In this document: positions 36,022 to 45,487 of the stretch, in pieces
Layout: every line of letters starts with the position of its first letter
Numbering within the stretch: position 1 is the stretch's first letter
NCBI GenBank assembly: GCA_016872115.1
Contig: VHBC01000006.1
Span: forward strand, 62,001 to 126,000
Source: Sphingomonadales bacterium
Lineage (GTDB): Bacteria; Bacteroidota; Bacteroidia; Flavobacteriales_D; Crocinitomicaceae
DNA length: 64,000 bases
Direction of reading: 5' to 3'
Notes under the pieces: model-generated
What the model was told of the DNA's origin: nothing
Database searches by the model: none
Seen by the model: the letters and a program-made list of their open reading frames with translations, nothing else
Program-made: the position numbers and the translations under genes

Positions 36022-36358
36022 AGTGTCGGGATTGCAGATTTATTTAGAAATTAAGGTTACAAAAATTGTTAAAATTCGGGTTCAAATCAATTAAAGAAAT
36101 TAACATTCATTTACGGTTTTCAACACAAAAAATCGCAATCCTTTCGTGGACAAACGCTTCAGCGCATTTCAACACAACCTAGAAAGATATTCACATGCTT
36201 TTGCGCTTTGTTTTGATAATTTTTCCAAAGAAAATTGTGTTGACGAACCAATATTTTTTGTATGAAAAAAGACTTCAATAAAGTTAACACAAGTACGTTT
36301 CTAATGTTTTGAAAAACAACTGCAGTTTTGAACAGCTCGTTGTTTAAAATCGAGAAAG
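36022..36358. promoter_or_regulatory. Divergent nrdB/comF intergenic region (337 bases)
   Basis: The largest gene-free stretch apart from the tRNA cluster. It is AT-rich and contains four copies of a TCAACACAA motif. No exact TAnnTTTG box is seen for either flanking gene; CAATTTTTG-like and TACGTTTC-like near matches exist at 36060 and 36294. A 69-codon reading frame on the minus strand has no recognisable features and is not called. Confidence 0.6.
36120..36292. repeat. Four TCAACACAA-type repeats
   Basis: TCAACACAA occurs exactly at 36120-36128 (+), 36169-36177 (+) and 36235-36243 (-), with TTAACACAA at 36284-36292 (+). The first two start 49 bases apart, and so do the last two. The regular spacing, between nrdB and comF, suggests binding sites for a regulator. 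Confidence 0.7.
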
Positions 36359-37081
36359 ATGGCGACATATATAAAACAGTTGGGGTTTGTAATTAAAAAT
36401 TATTCAGACGGACTAGGCCATTTAGTCTTTACAAATGTTTGTCTGCACTGTAATAAAGAACTAGTTGTAGAAGAACGTTATTTGTGCTGGTTATGCTGGG
36501 AAGGGCTTGAACGCACCTATTTTGAGCTACAAAAAACACCTACCAAACTCGATCAGTTATTTTGGACGCCAATTGAAATTAAACATACATGCGCACTCTA
36601 TTTTTATCAAAAAGGCGCGGTAAGCCAATCCTTAATAAGAGCATTGAAATATGATTTCAAAGCACCGCTCGGCATTTATCTGGGAGCGCATATGGCAACA
36701 ATGTTGAATGACCACCCCGTGCGCAATGTCGATGCAATTATACCCGTGCCAATACATCCGAGAAAGAAATTTGCTCGGGGCTACAATCAAAGCGAACTTT
36801 TGGCTCGAGGATTAGCAAAAGAATGGGGTTTGCCTGTTTTAAAAAAACTAGTCCAGAAGAAAAAACACAACACTTCACAGACTAAAAACGATCGTTTTGG
36901 TCGTTGGGATAACGTACAAAATATGTTCAACACGCAAGCAGAGATAACGCAATATAAACATGTTCTGATCGTAGACGACGTTATCACAACGGGAGCCACA
37001 TTGGCGGCTTTATCCCAAGCAATTAAAGCGGCCGCGCCGCATGTTCAGATTAGTTTGCTTAGCTTCGCCTTTACAAAATAG
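36359..37081 (+). CDS. comF: ComF-family phosphoribosyltransferase-like protein
   Basis: A 240-residue protein linked in other bacteria to DNA uptake and recombination. The N-terminal zinc-type cysteines CLHCNKELVVEERYLCWLCW (about residues 29-48) and the PRPP-binding loop VLIVDDVITTGATLA are both present, as is the IPVPIHPRKKFARGYNQSELLA core of ComF. Unlike true phosphoribosyltransferases the role is not established. It is followed after 3 bases by the FAD oxidoreductase. Confidence 0.9.
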   Translation: MATYIKQLGFVIKNYSDGLGHLVFTNVCLHCNKELVVEERYLCWLCWEGLERTYFELQKTPTKLDQLFWTPIEIKHTCALYFYQKGAVSQSLIRALKYDFKAPLGIYLGAHMATMLNDHPVRNVDAIIPVPIHPRKKFARGYNQSELLARGLAKEWGLPVLKKLVQKKKHNTSQTKNDRFGRWDNVQNMFNTQAEITQYKHVLIVDDVITTGATLAALSQAIKAAAPHVQISLLSFAFTK

Positions 37082-37084
37082 CAC

Positions 37085-38125
37085 ATGTCACAAAAAGCTC
37101 TTATTGTTGGCGCCGGTCTGGCAGGCACTTGTATGGCTCATCAGCTTCTCGATCAAGGGGTTGAGATTGAGTTAATCGACACAGGCATAAATCATTCGAG
37201 CGCGATCGCTGTCGGACTGGTTAACCCAATGGTTTTTAGGCGGATGAACCAATCTTGGCGCTTGGATGAATTTTTACCTGAAGCCAAAGCGTTCTATTTA
37301 CAAATCGAGCAACGTTTGGCTTGTTCGTTCTTTCATCCGATAGTAATTCGCCGTTTTTTCTCTTCAGAACAAGAGCGGAGGTTATGGTTAGAAAAGTCTC
37401 AGTTACTGGACTACGCGAATTACCTAGAAAAAATCACGCCACAAGATGAGCAAAACACTGATGCCATTAACACCTATGGAAGCGGACGAGTAAAAAATGC
37501 ATTTTGGATCAATGCACTAGAATGGGTGGCGCAAAACAGCGCATATTTTAAAGCAAAAGAACAACTTATTTTAGGTGAATTCGATACGCAAAAATGGCAT
37601 CCTCAAACCAGAAAATATGATGGTAAATCCTACGATTTTGTGGTGTTTTGTATGGGGTATCACCAAAAGGAAGAGCCCACATTTGCCTATTTGCCTTTAC
37701 AACAAACCAAAGGTCAAACCCTTCTTATCGAAAGTTTGCAAATCAACAACCAAGAATCATTAAACAGAAAATGTTTCGTCTTGCCATATGGCAATGGCCG
37801 TTTTAGAGTTGGAGCAACCTATGAATGGAACAATTCAACACTCAACAGCACCCCTGAAGCAAAAATGCAACTTGAGCAAAACTTGGCCGCATTGGGCACA
37901 TATCATTATCATATATTGGAGCAAAATGCGGGTGTCAGACCAACAGTACTTGACCGCAGACCGCTTTTAGGAGAGCACCCAAAATGGCGAGGCGTATATA
38001 TTTTGAATGGACTGGGTACAAAAGGATACATGATGGCACCTACTTTAGCACGTGAATTGGCCGAACATATTTTAAACAACAAGCCCTTACATCCCGATAC
38101 AGCGATAAGTAGATTTACTGATTAG
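37085..38125 (+). CDS. FAD-dependent oxidoreductase, DAO family
   Basis: A 346-residue D-amino-acid-oxidase-like flavoprotein. The N-terminal dinucleotide loop is [20 protein letters not shown] with an acidic residue at the end of the second strand (ELIDTG). A central segment [18 protein letters not shown] and the C-terminal [17 protein letters not shown] plus [12 protein letters not shown] are typical of the family, including the MnmC C-terminal domain and glycine oxidases. Substrate is unknown. There is no fused methyltransferase domain, so MnmC function is only a possibility. Confidence 0.8.
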   Translation: MSQKALIVGAGLAGTCMAHQLLDQGVEIELIDTGINHSSAIAVGLVNPMVFRRMNQSWRLDEFLPEAKAFYLQIEQRLACSFFHPIVIRRFFSSEQERRLWLEKSQLLDYANYLEKITPQDEQNTDAINTYGSGRVKNAFWINALEWVAQNSAYFKAKEQLILGEFDTQKWHPQTRKYDGKSYDFVVFCMGYHQKEEPTFAYLPLQQTKGQTLLIESLQINNQESLNRKCFVLPYGNGRFRVGATYEWNNSTLNSTPEAKMQLEQNLAALGTYHYHILEQNAGVRPTVLDRRPLLGEHPKWRGVYILNGLGTKGYMMAPTLARELAEHILNNKPLHPDTAISRFTD

Positions 38126-38141
38126 GCCGCTATTTTCCGGC

Positions 38142-38171
38142 TTGTTATGTGCCATAGATTCCGTATTTTTG
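38142..38171 (+). promoter_or_regulatory. Promoter of lepA
   Basis: TTG (38142-38144), a 19-base spacer and TATTTTTG (38164-38171) give a complete Bacteroidota promoter. The -7 box ends 7 bases before the lepA ATG, so the mRNA should start at or beside the start codon. Confidence 0.6.
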
Positions 38172-38177
38172 CACCCT

Positions 38178-39974
38178 ATGAAGCACATTCGCAATTTCTG
38201 TATTATTGCTCACATTGACCACGGCAAAAGCACACTCGCTGACCGTTTGTTACAAACCACAGGCACCATCTCAGATCGCGAGATGCAAGCCCAAGCACTC
38301 GACGACATGGACCTCGAACGCGAAAGAGGCATCACCATCAAGTCACATGCGATCCAAATGAATTACAAGCACAACGGTCAAGATTACATTCTCAATTTGA
38401 TTGATACCCCAGGACACGTCGATTTTTCTTACGAAGTTTCCCGATCTATTGCAGCTTGTGAAGGCGCATTACTTATTGTAGATGCCTCCCAAGGAATTGA
38501 AGCTCAAACCATCTCAAATCTATATTTGGCCCTCGAGCACGACCTCGAAATTATTCCAATTCTCAACAAAATGGATCTACCTGGCGCTATGCCTGAGGAA
38601 GTTGCAGACCAAATCATTGACCTGATTGGCTGTGACCCAGACGATATTATCCCTGCATCGGGCAAAACGGGCCTGGGCGTCGATAAAATTTTAGAGGCAG
38701 TAGTCAAACGCATACCTGCACCAAAAGGCGATGAGTCTGCACCACTACAAGCCATGATCTTCGATTCTGTGTTTAATCCATTTAGGGGCATAATCGCTTA
38801 CTTTCGCGTCAAAAACGGCGTGCTCAAAAAAGGTCAAAGAGTGCGCTTTTTTAATACTGGCCGCGACTACCACGCCGATGAAATTGGCATTCTCAAAATG
38901 GATCTTTCTCCCAAATCCGAGGTGAGGGCTGGAGATGTAGGCTATATTATCTCGGGCATTAAGGCGGCAAACGAAGTTAAAGTAGGAGATACCATTACTG
39001 GTTCCGACAACCCCTGCGACTCCGCCATAAAAGGTTTCGAAGATGTCAAACCAATGGTATTTGCTGGCATTTATCCGGTAGACACCGAAGATTACGAAGA
39101 GTTGCGTTATTCGATGGAAAAACTTCAACTTAATGATTCCTCTTTGGTGTTTGAACCAGAATCTTCTGCAGCGCTAGGTTTTGGTTTCCGTTGTGGTTTT
39201 CTTGGCATGCTGCACATGGAAATCATTCAAGAACGTTTGGAGCGTGAATTCAACATGACCGTGATCACCACGGTGCCCAACGTATCTTATCGTGCCTACA
39301 TGAAGAAAAATCCAGATGAGGTCATGATTGTCAACAATCCATCTGAACTACCAGCCCCTTCTGGAATGGACCGCATCGAAGAGCCCTACATCAAAGCCCA
39401 GGTCATTACCAAAACAGAATATGTCGGCAGTGTCATGACGCTCTGTATTGAAAAGCGCGGTGAACTCAAAAATCAAGTTTACCTTACCCAAGACCGCGTC
39501 GAAATCACCTTTGAAATGCCCTTAGCCGAAATCGTTTTTGATTTCTATGATCGTTTAAAATCCGTATCTCGTGGATACGCTTCATTTGACTACCACCCAA
39601 TAGGTTACCAAGAATCAGATCTTGTCAAAATGGACTTATTGCTCAATGGCGAACAAGTAGATGCACTTTCTGCGCTTGTGCACCGAAGCAATGCTTTTGA
39701 TTTAGGAAAAAAAATCTGCGTTAAACTCCGAGAGCTCATTCCGCGTCAGCAATTTGAAATACCTATTCAAGCGGCAATTGGCGCCAAAGTAATCGCAAGA
39801 GAAACCATCAAAGCCTTGCGCAAAGACGTTACCGCTAAGTGTTACGGCGGTGACATTACTAGAAAGCGCAAACTCCTTGAAAAACAAAAAGCTGGTAAAA
39901 AGCGCATGCGCCAAGTAGGCCGAGTAGAAGTTCCACAAGAAGCTTTTTTAGCAGTACTCAAACTCAACGACTAA
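38178..39974 (+). CDS. lepA: Elongation factor 4
   Basis: Ribosome back-translocating GTPase, 598 residues from the start [15 protein letters not shown] start twelve codons upstream would lie inside the promoter and give a tail foreign to LepA. G-motifs seen are [25 protein letters not shown] and SGKTGLG. The LepA-specific C-terminal domain ends with [24 protein letters not shown], which is diagnostic. Confidence 0.98.
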   Translation: MKHIRNFCIIAHIDHGKSTLADRLLQTTGTISDREMQAQALDDMDLERERGITIKSHAIQMNYKHNGQDYILNLIDTPGHVDFSYEVSRSIAACEGALLIVDASQGIEAQTISNLYLALEHDLEIIPILNKMDLPGAMPEEVADQIIDLIGCDPDDIIPASGKTGLGVDKILEAVVKRIPAPKGDESAPLQAMIFDSVFNPFRGIIAYFRVKNGVLKKGQRVRFFNTGRDYHADEIGILKMDLSPKSEVRAGDVGYIISGIKAANEVKVGDTITGSDNPCDSAIKGFEDVKPMVFAGIYPVDTEDYEELRYSMEKLQLNDSSLVFEPESSAALGFGFRCGFLGMLHMEIIQERLEREFNMTVITTVPNVSYRAYMKKNPDEVMIVNNPSELPAPSGMDRIEEPYIKAQVITKTEYVGSVMTLCIEKRGELKNQVYLTQDRVEITFEMPLAEIVFDFYDRLKSVSRGYASFDYHPIGYQESDLVKMDLLLNGEQVDALSALVHRSNAFDLGKKICVKLRELIPRQQFEIPIQAAIGAKVIARETIKALRKDVTAKCYGGDITRKRKLLEKQKAGKKRMRQVGRVEVPQEAFLAVLKLND

Positions 39975-39992
39975 ACCCTAAAACTCTATATT

Positions 39993-40421
39993 ATGCAAGC
40001 ACTTATTTCTGCCCATTCCGGATTGCGTTGGATCGCTTTATTTCTCTTGGTTTTTGCCATTATTAACGCATTTACAGCCAAGAATTACGAAAAAAAACAC
40101 CGCTTAGTGAATTTATTTACCATGATCACTTTTCATACCCAATTATTACTTGGTCTGGCTTTGTATTTTACCTCAACAAAAGTTAAGTTCGTCGACGGCT
40201 GGATGAAAGAAACAATGTACCGTTTCTTTGGCATGGAGCATTTGCTCGGTATGTTGTTGGCAATTGTAGCCATTACCATTGGCCACAGCAAGTCTAAAAA
40301 TGGCACAACAGATGCTGAGAAATTCAAAGCAATTAAAATTTGGTATGTGTTAGCGCTTATTTTGGTGTTGGCCTTTATTCCTTGGCCGTTTCGTTCAGAG
40401 TTAGGAGCAGGATGGTTCTAA
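39993..40421 (+). CDS. Four-helix membrane protein, hypothetical
   Basis: A 142-residue integral membrane protein with four predicted helices (about residues 11-28, 42-61, 76-95 and 113-131). Conserved-looking histidines fall in or next to helices: ISAHSGLRW, ITFHTQLLLG, GMEHLLGML and IGHSKS. Paired histidines in a four-helix bundle recall heme-binding cytochrome b561/DUF-type proteins, and the next gene encodes a cytochrome c, which fits, but heme binding is inference. It lies 18 bases after lepA. Confidence 0.75.
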   Translation: MQALISAHSGLRWIALFLLVFAIINAFTAKNYEKKHRLVNLFTMITFHTQLLLGLALYFTSTKVKFVDGWMKETMYRFFGMEHLLGMLLAIVAITIGHSKSKNGTTDAEKFKAIKIWYVLALILVLAFIPWPFRSELGAGWF

Positions 40422-40744
40422 AAAACACAATGCGTTTGGGCTTTATAAGCTTGTTGTTGTTTGCTTGTCAAGCGCCACAAAAACAGCAAGACGATTTTAC
40501 CCAACAAACCCCTGCAGAACAAGGTGCGAGTTTGTTCAGTATGCATTGTGCGCAGTGTCATGGCGAAGACGGCAAACTGGGGGCTAGTGGCGCCAAAGAC
40601 TTAAGCAAATCTCGTCTTACGGATGCACAAATCACAACGATACTGAAAAACGGCAAAGGCGCCATGCCTTCCATGAAAGCTTTGCTCGAATCTGATGAAA
40701 ATATCAACCTAGTGCTGAGTCACGTAAAAGGCCTACGTCAATAA
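40412..40744 (+). CDS. Cytochrome c lipoprotein
   Basis: A 110-residue lipoprotein with a signal MVLKNTMRLGFISLLLFAC and lipidation Cys19, then a linker and one class I cytochrome c domain. Heme is bound by C46-A-Q-C49-H50, and the axial Met is probably in GAMPSM. I chose the ATG at 40412, which follows an AGGAG sequence, a rare good ribosome site here, and overlaps the upstream gene by 10 bases; the ATG at 40430 is an alternative. It probably carries electrons at the periplasmic face, maybe with the adjacent membrane protein. Confidence 0.82.
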   Translation: MVLKNTMRLGFISLLLFACQAPQKQQDDFTQQTPAEQGASLFSMHCAQCHGEDGKLGASGAKDLSKSRLTDAQITTILKNGKGAMPSMKALLESDENINLVLSHVKGLRQ

Positions 40745-41932
40745 ATGCAAGGTCACGTTACCATTGATGCCGTTGAAGAGCGCTGCGTGCTCGTCGGTGT
40801 AATTACTTCTGAAACTACAGAAGACGTTGCACAAGAACACCTCGATGAACTCGAATTTTTAGCCGAAACAGCAGGGGCCATTACCGTAGAAAAATTCTTT
40901 CAGAAATTACCTTATCCGAATCCGCGCACTTACGTGGGTACGGGTAAACTCGAAGAAATCAAGCAGTACATGAAGGCCCTCGACATAGAGCTCATCATTT
41001 TCGATGACGAACTAAGCCCTTCGCAGTTGCGCAACATAGAGCGAGAACTCGAGTGTAAAGTGCTTGATAGAACCATTCTAATTCTAGACATTTTTGCTAG
41101 TCGTGCGCGAACTTTCCATGCCAAAACCCAAGTAGAACTCGCGCAATTGCAGTACATGTTGCCGCGCTTAACCCGAATGTGGACCCACTTAGAAAGACAA
41201 AAAGGAGGAATTGGCTTGCGCGGCCCGGGGGAATCGCAAATTGAAACCGACCGTCGAATTATTCAGCAGCGTATTGCACTCATGAAAGAGCGCTTGCGCG
41301 AAATTGACAAGCAGATGACCGTTCAGCGCAGCAACCGAGGCCAGCTGGTGCGGGTTGCATTAGTTGGCTACACGAATGTCGGAAAAAGCACCATCATGAA
41401 CCTCCTCTCCAAGTCAGATGTATTTGCAGAAAATAAATTATTCGCCACTCTTGACACCACTGTCCGAAAAGTAGTCATCGACAACATGCCTTTACTGCTT
41501 ACTGATACTGTAGGGTTTATCCGAAAATTACCTCAACAATTAATGGAGTCTTTCAAGTCAACCCTAGATGAGGTTCGTGAAGCCGATTTATTAGTTCATG
41601 TTTTGGACATAGCTCACCCAAATTTTGAGGAGCATTTTGAAGTGGTCAACGAAACCCTTAATGAAATCGATAACACAGAGAAACCCACCATTATTGTTTT
41701 CAATAAAATAGATGCATACGAGCCCCCAATTGCTGAACTCGGCGAACCGGAAGAAGACATCCGCACATTAGAATCACTTCAGAAATCTTGGATGGCCAAA
41801 ATGGGAAAGACCAAATGCGTGTTTATTTCAGCAACTGATAAAGAAAACGTAGAAGAACTTAAAGGTGTACTTTACGAAGAGGTAAAGGCCATTTTTAAGG
41901 TGAGGTATCCTTATAATAACTTCTTGTATTAG
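40745..41932 (+). CDS. hflX: GTPase HflX
   Basis: A 395-residue ribosome-associated GTPase involved in rescue and splitting of stalled ribosomes. The N-terminal HflX domain ends with the glycine-rich KGGIGLRGPGESQIETDRR signature. G-motifs are GYTNVGKST, DTVGFIRKLPQ and NKIDAYE. The ATG directly abuts the stop of the cytochrome gene. It converges on rnr with a 3-base spacer. Confidence 0.97.
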   Translation: MQGHVTIDAVEERCVLVGVITSETTEDVAQEHLDELEFLAETAGAITVEKFFQKLPYPNPRTYVGTGKLEEIKQYMKALDIELIIFDDELSPSQLRNIERELECKVLDRTILILDIFASRARTFHAKTQVELAQLQYMLPRLTRMWTHLERQKGGIGLRGPGESQIETDRRIIQQRIALMKERLREIDKQMTVQRSNRGQLVRVALVGYTNVGKSTIMNLLSKSDVFAENKLFATLDTTVRKVVIDNMPLLLTDTVGFIRKLPQQLMESFKSTLDEVREADLLVHVLDIAHPNFEEHFEVVNETLNEIDNTEKPTIIVFNKIDAYEPPIAELGEPEEDIRTLESLQKSWMAKMGKTKCVFISATDKENVEELKGVLYEEVKAIFKVRYPYNNFLY

Positions 41933-41935
41933 TGG

Positions 41936-44086
41936 TTAATTCAAAACTAACTCCAGGTCTATTTGTCGTTTTTTGGTACTGACCTGATCAATTCGCACTT
42001 TGACCCGGTCACCGAACTGGTAAGTTTTTTTGGTTTTTGCACCTACTAATTGGAATTTTTCTTGGTCGAAATAAAAACGATCTCCTGGAATGGCTATCAT
42101 AGGGACCATGCCTTCGCAAAAGTTTTCGTCCATTCTCACAAACATACCATGTTCGGCAATCCCAGAAATGGTGCCTTCAAAAACTTCTCCAACGAATTCC
42201 ATTGCATACAAAGATTGGAAGAATTTGGTCGATTCTCGTTCAGCCTCAGCTGCTTTGCGTTCATTTTTTGAAATGCGCTGGCAAATGGCACCCAGTTCGC
42301 TGCCATATTTATGTTTTTTTGTGGTGAGTTCTTCTTGTAAAATGCGGTGCACCACTAAATCGGCATAGCGCCTGATTGGCGATGTAAAATGCGAATAATG
42401 CTTGAAAGCCAGTCCGTAGTGTCCAATATTAATTGTATCGTAACTCGCCTTCGCCATCGAGCGAATGGCCATTGATTGAACTAAAGAAAATTCGTTTTCA
42501 TTTCGAATTTCTTCGAAGAGCGCGTTGAGATTTTTTGCAATGTTTAGCGGGTCATGTATATCTACCTTATGTCCAAATTTTTCAATGAAGACTGCGAAAA
42601 GTTCCATTTTCGATGGGTCTGGCGTATCGTGGACACGGTAGATCATTGGGAAGTTTTCTTGCTCTTTCTTTTTTGGGGAAAGGAATTCAGCCACTTTGCG
42701 ATTGGCGAGCAGCATGAATTCTTCAATTAGTTTGTGTGCGTCTTTCGATGTTTTGATCACAACGCCATCGGGGTTGCCATCTTCGTTTAACTTGAAGCGC
42801 ATTTCTTCTGATTCTATACTGAGTGCGCCGTTTTTGAGTCTTTGTCCGCGGTAAATTTTAGCGAGCGCATCGATTTTTCTGAGCACGTTCTCGTGGTCTC
42901 CAGCGTTGCCTTCAAGAATTTCTTGTGCTTCTTCATAGGTGTAACGGCGGTCTGAATGTATTACAGTTTTGCCATACCACTCCTTGATTATTTTCCCTTT
43001 TTCATCAATTTCAAATACAGCAGAAAAGGCAAATTTATCTTCGTGTGGGCGCAATGAGCATGCCAAGTTGCTGAGCTGTTCGGGCAGCATAGGGATGACA
43101 CGGTCCACGAGATAGACAGAATTCGAGCGCAACAAGGCTTCTTGATCCATGGCAGAACCGGGGCGCACATAATGACTAACATCTGCAATGTGAACCCCAA
43201 TTTCAAAATGACCGTTTTCTAATTCTTGATATGAAATGGCGTCATCGAAATCTTTTGCGTCAAAGGGGTCAATTGTAAAAGTAAGGATAGGTCGGAAATC
43301 ACGCCTGTTCGCTACTTCTTTGGGGTCGAGGTCGATGCCAATTTGCTCAGCTTCGGCCATTACGCTATCTGGAAAAATCGGATTGATACCTTGATTATAA
43401 AGAATAGACAGCATTTCGGTTTCATTGCTGCCTGATTTACCGAGCCGCACGAGGACTTCTCCGTAGGGTCTTTCAGCACTTTTTGGCCAAACGGTAATTT
43501 TAACCAAGGCTTTTTCGCCGTTGAGCGCACCATTGAGTTTGTCGTGTGGAATTTTAATTTCGACCCCCGCTCTTGGGTTGTCAGGCACCATAATCGCGTC
43601 GTTATTTCGGATTTGGATGGTGCCAACAAACTGAATTCGGTCTCTATCGGTGACTTCGGTTACTGCGCCTTCGTCGCGATTATTACCCTGTTTAAAAACC
43701 CTTACTTTGACTGTGTCACCGTTTAGCGCTTGGCCAATATTGGATGGACCAATATAGATGTCTTTTTCATAATCTTGAACAGTAACAAAGCCCGCTCCGC
43801 GTTGGGTAATGGAGATGGTTCCTTCAAGCAAATTACTTGCACCTGCTAATTTGTAGGTATGATGGTTGATTCTTTGAATTGCCTTTTTATTGGAGAGGGT
43901 ACTTAATGATTCAAAAACGACTTGACGTGCATTGGCATCTCGCGCATCGAGAAGTGTTGCAACTTGTTTATGTGTGAGTTCTACTCCAGGATTTTGCTCA
44001 AAAATGCGCATCACGAGTGTGGTGATGCCTGATTTTTTTCTAGGGGCTTGTGTTGTGGGAGCTTTTGGCTTCTTGCGTTTGGACAT
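41936..44086 (-). CDS. rnr: Ribonuclease R
   Basis: A 716-residue 3'-5' exoribonuclease able to degrade structured RNA. The N-terminal winged helix is short (KSGITTLVMRIFEQNPG...), then come cold-shock domains (about 70-230), the RNB catalytic core with DPFDAKDFDDAIS (catalytic Asp cluster) and HYSHFTSPIRRYADLVVHR, and a C-terminal S1 domain (GTISGIAEHGMFVRMDEN). The usual Lys-rich tail is missing; it ends at DLELVLN. Its ATG overlaps the stop of the upstream T9SS-cargo gene (TAATG). Confidence 0.96.
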   Translation of the reverse strand: MSKRKKPKAPTTQAPRKKSGITTLVMRIFEQNPGVELTHKQVATLLDARDANARQVVFESLSTLSNKKAIQRINHHTYKLAGASNLLEGTISITQRGAGFVTVQDYEKDIYIGPSNIGQALNGDTVKVRVFKQGNNRDEGAVTEVTDRDRIQFVGTIQIRNNDAIMVPDNPRAGVEIKIPHDKLNGALNGEKALVKITVWPKSAERPYGEVLVRLGKSGSNETEMLSILYNQGINPIFPDSVMAEAEQIGIDLDPKEVANRRDFRPILTFTIDPFDAKDFDDAISYQELENGHFEIGVHIADVSHYVRPGSAMDQEALLRSNSVYLVDRVIPMLPEQLSNLACSLRPHEDKFAFSAVFEIDEKGKIIKEWYGKTVIHSDRRYTYEEAQEILEGNAGDHENVLRKIDALAKIYRGQRLKNGALSIESEEMRFKLNEDGNPDGVVIKTSKDAHKLIEEFMLLANRKVAEFLSPKKKEQENFPMIYRVHDTPDPSKMELFAVFIEKFGHKVDIHDPLNIAKNLNALFEEIRNENEFSLVQSMAIRSMAKASYDTINIGHYGLAFKHYSHFTSPIRRYADLVVHRILQEELTTKKHKYGSELGAICQRISKNERKAAEAERESTKFFQSLYAMEFVGEVFEGTISGIAEHGMFVRMDENFCEGMVPMIAIPGDRFYFDQEKFQLVGAKTKKTYQFGDRVKVRIDQVSTKKRQIDLELVLN

Positions 44087-44835
44087 TAGTGTCTGACAAC
44101 CAATTTACGGGTAATACTTTTTGAACCCGGCGCTTCAAAGACTAAGAAATAAATACCGCTATTCAGATCACTGACATTTATTTTGCGATTAGAAGTAAGG
44201 ACTTCACGCGAAATTACATTTCCAAGTGCATCTACCATTTTAAGCTGCAATTGTTCAGTACCAGTAAATTGAATGTTTACAAATTCTGTGCTTGGGTTGG
44301 GCGCAACCGTAATGCTTATTTCCTCTTTAACCGGGGGCTTCGTTGCAGCAAGGTAATCGACAATGAGGTCAACAGAATCGAGCATGTTAAGACCGTTTGT
44401 GGTGATATAATAACGATAATGTGCTTGCCCGAAAGTGTTGTCTTCGGGGTCTACAGACACTTTCATTTTGCCGTATTCGCCGTCGTTGATGGTAAACAAA
44501 ACCGTTTGAGTCCCTGGGGTTGTCCAAGGGTTGCTGTTCATTTGACCAGAAGAGTAGCAGGTGCCACCGAAGGGATCTGTGGAGTGCCCCCAACATAGGG
44601 CGTCGGTCCAGCCGGTAGGGACGCTGAGTTGTTTTCGTGTAATGCGCCATTGAGCAGACGAACCTGTGTTATTGACAACATCAAAAGGCATGTCGAACGA
44701 CGCGCTCGAAGGAGCAACAGCAGTATGGGTTTGACCAGAGATGTCGTTAGTTTGACCGTCGATATGGATGACGATGTTTTGGGCATGTGTCGCAAAGCTC
44801 AAAAGGCAAAGAAGGGAGAAAAATAAGGCTTTCAT
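44086..44835 (-). CDS. Secreted protein with T9SS type A sorting domain
   Basis: A 249-residue exported protein: signal peptide ending near THAQ, a beta-sandwich core (about 20-165) and a type A C-terminal sorting domain starting at VAPNPSTEFVNIQF and ending GIYFLVFEAPGSKSITRKLVVR. The core contains two Cys (LCWGHST and GGTCYSS) that may pair. No known catalytic domain is recognised. The start 3 codons after the first ATG is preferred because the predicted transcription start is about 11 bases upstream. It is translationally coupled to rnr, an unusual partner. Confidence 0.8.
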   Translation of the reverse strand: MKALFFSLLCLLSFATHAQNIVIHIDGQTNDISGQTHTAVAPSSASFDMPFDVVNNTGSSAQWRITRKQLSVPTGWTDALCWGHSTDPFGGTCYSSGQMNSNPWTTPGTQTVLFTINDGEYGKMKVSVDPEDNTFGQAHYRYYITTNGLNMLDSVDLIVDYLAATKPPVKEEISITVAPNPSTEFVNIQFTGTEQLQLKMVDALGNVISREVLTSNRKINVSDLNSGIYFLVFEAPGSKSITRKLVVRH

Positions 44836-44851
44836 GAAATACATGTTTGTT

Positions 44852-44882
44852 CAAAAATAAGCTTTTCAGCGCATTTATCAAA
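44852..44882 (-). promoter_or_regulatory. Promoter of the T9SS cargo gene and rnr
   Basis: On the minus strand TTTG (44882-44879), a 19-base spacer and TATTTTTG (44859-44852) match both Bacteroidota promoter elements perfectly. This is the best promoter in the window. Confidence 0.65.
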
Positions 44883-44916
44883 ATTCAAGCCATTTTTTCC
44901 ATCGGCTGTTTTTTCT

Positions 44917-44924
44917 TAATTTTG
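44917..44924 (+). promoter_or_regulatory. Candidate -7 box for the tlpA-rpoN run
   Basis: TAATTTTG is an exact TAnnTTTG match 41 bases before the TlpA ATG. No TTG is seen at the proper distance, only a T-run. Confidence 0.42.
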
Positions 44925-44965
44925 AATTCGGCAAGGTTTTTGCCTACGCGTCGAAAATTTAAACT

Positions 44966-45484
44966 ATGAAAAAATCATTCTTTCTCCTTTTAACAGCTAT
45001 ATTTTCTTTAGTGGTAAGCGCTCAAGAACCAACCGTTGAAACCCCACTTAGTCAGAAAAAAGTGCCATCTGTCAAGTTGGTCGATATGTCCGGAAAGGCT
45101 GTCAACACTTCCGAATTGACTGCGAACGGACCGGTCATCATTAGTTTTTGGGCTACTTGGTGCGCACCCTGTAAAAAAGAGCTCAATACAATTCATGAAG
45201 TTTATGAGGATTGGGTCGCCGAAACAGGTGTAACACTTGTCGCTGTCGCCATTGATGATGAAAAAACTAAAAGTCAAGTTCCTGTATACGTCAACGGAAA
45301 GGCCTGGGACTACACCGTACTTATGGACCCAAACTGGGACTTCAAGCGCGCCATGGGCGTCAACAACGTGCCTCATACTTTTTTGGTTGATAAGAATGGC
45401 AATATCGTTTATTCGCACAACAATTACGCCCCAGGAGACGAAGAAAAATTACACCAAGAGCTACTCAAGCTGAGTCAAAAATAA
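44966..45484 (+). CDS. TlpA-family thioredoxin-like protein
   Basis: A 172-residue exported thiol-disulfide reductase with a signal peptide ending near VSAQ. The redox pair is Cys66/Cys69 in FWATWCAPCKKEL and the cis-Pro is in NNVPHTFLVDKNG. It heads a run of seven genes with gaps of 5 bases or less. The next two encode an outer-membrane barrel and an Omp28 protein with its own C-x-x-C, so these three probably act together on envelope disulfides. Confidence 0.9.
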   Translation: MKKSFFLLLTAIFSLVVSAQEPTVETPLSQKKVPSVKLVDMSGKAVNTSELTANGPVIISFWATWCAPCKKELNTIHEVYEDWVAETGVTLVAVAIDDEKTKSQVPVYVNGKAWDYTVLMDPNWDFKRAMGVNNVPHTFLVDKNGNIVYSHNNYAPGDEEKLHQELLKLSQK

Positions 45485-45487
45485 TAC

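Noticed and set aside
36120-36292. The TCAACACAA repeats as a replication origin or DnaA-box cluster
   Set aside because: Only the first copy resembles a DnaA box (7 of 9); there is no dnaA, dnaN or parAB nearby, so I keep it as a regulatory repeat only.
36159-36368. A 69-codon minus-strand frame in the nrdB/comF gap
   Set aside because: It overlaps the comF start and covers the TCAACACAA repeats, has no recognisable family or promoter, and its composition looks like intergenic DNA.
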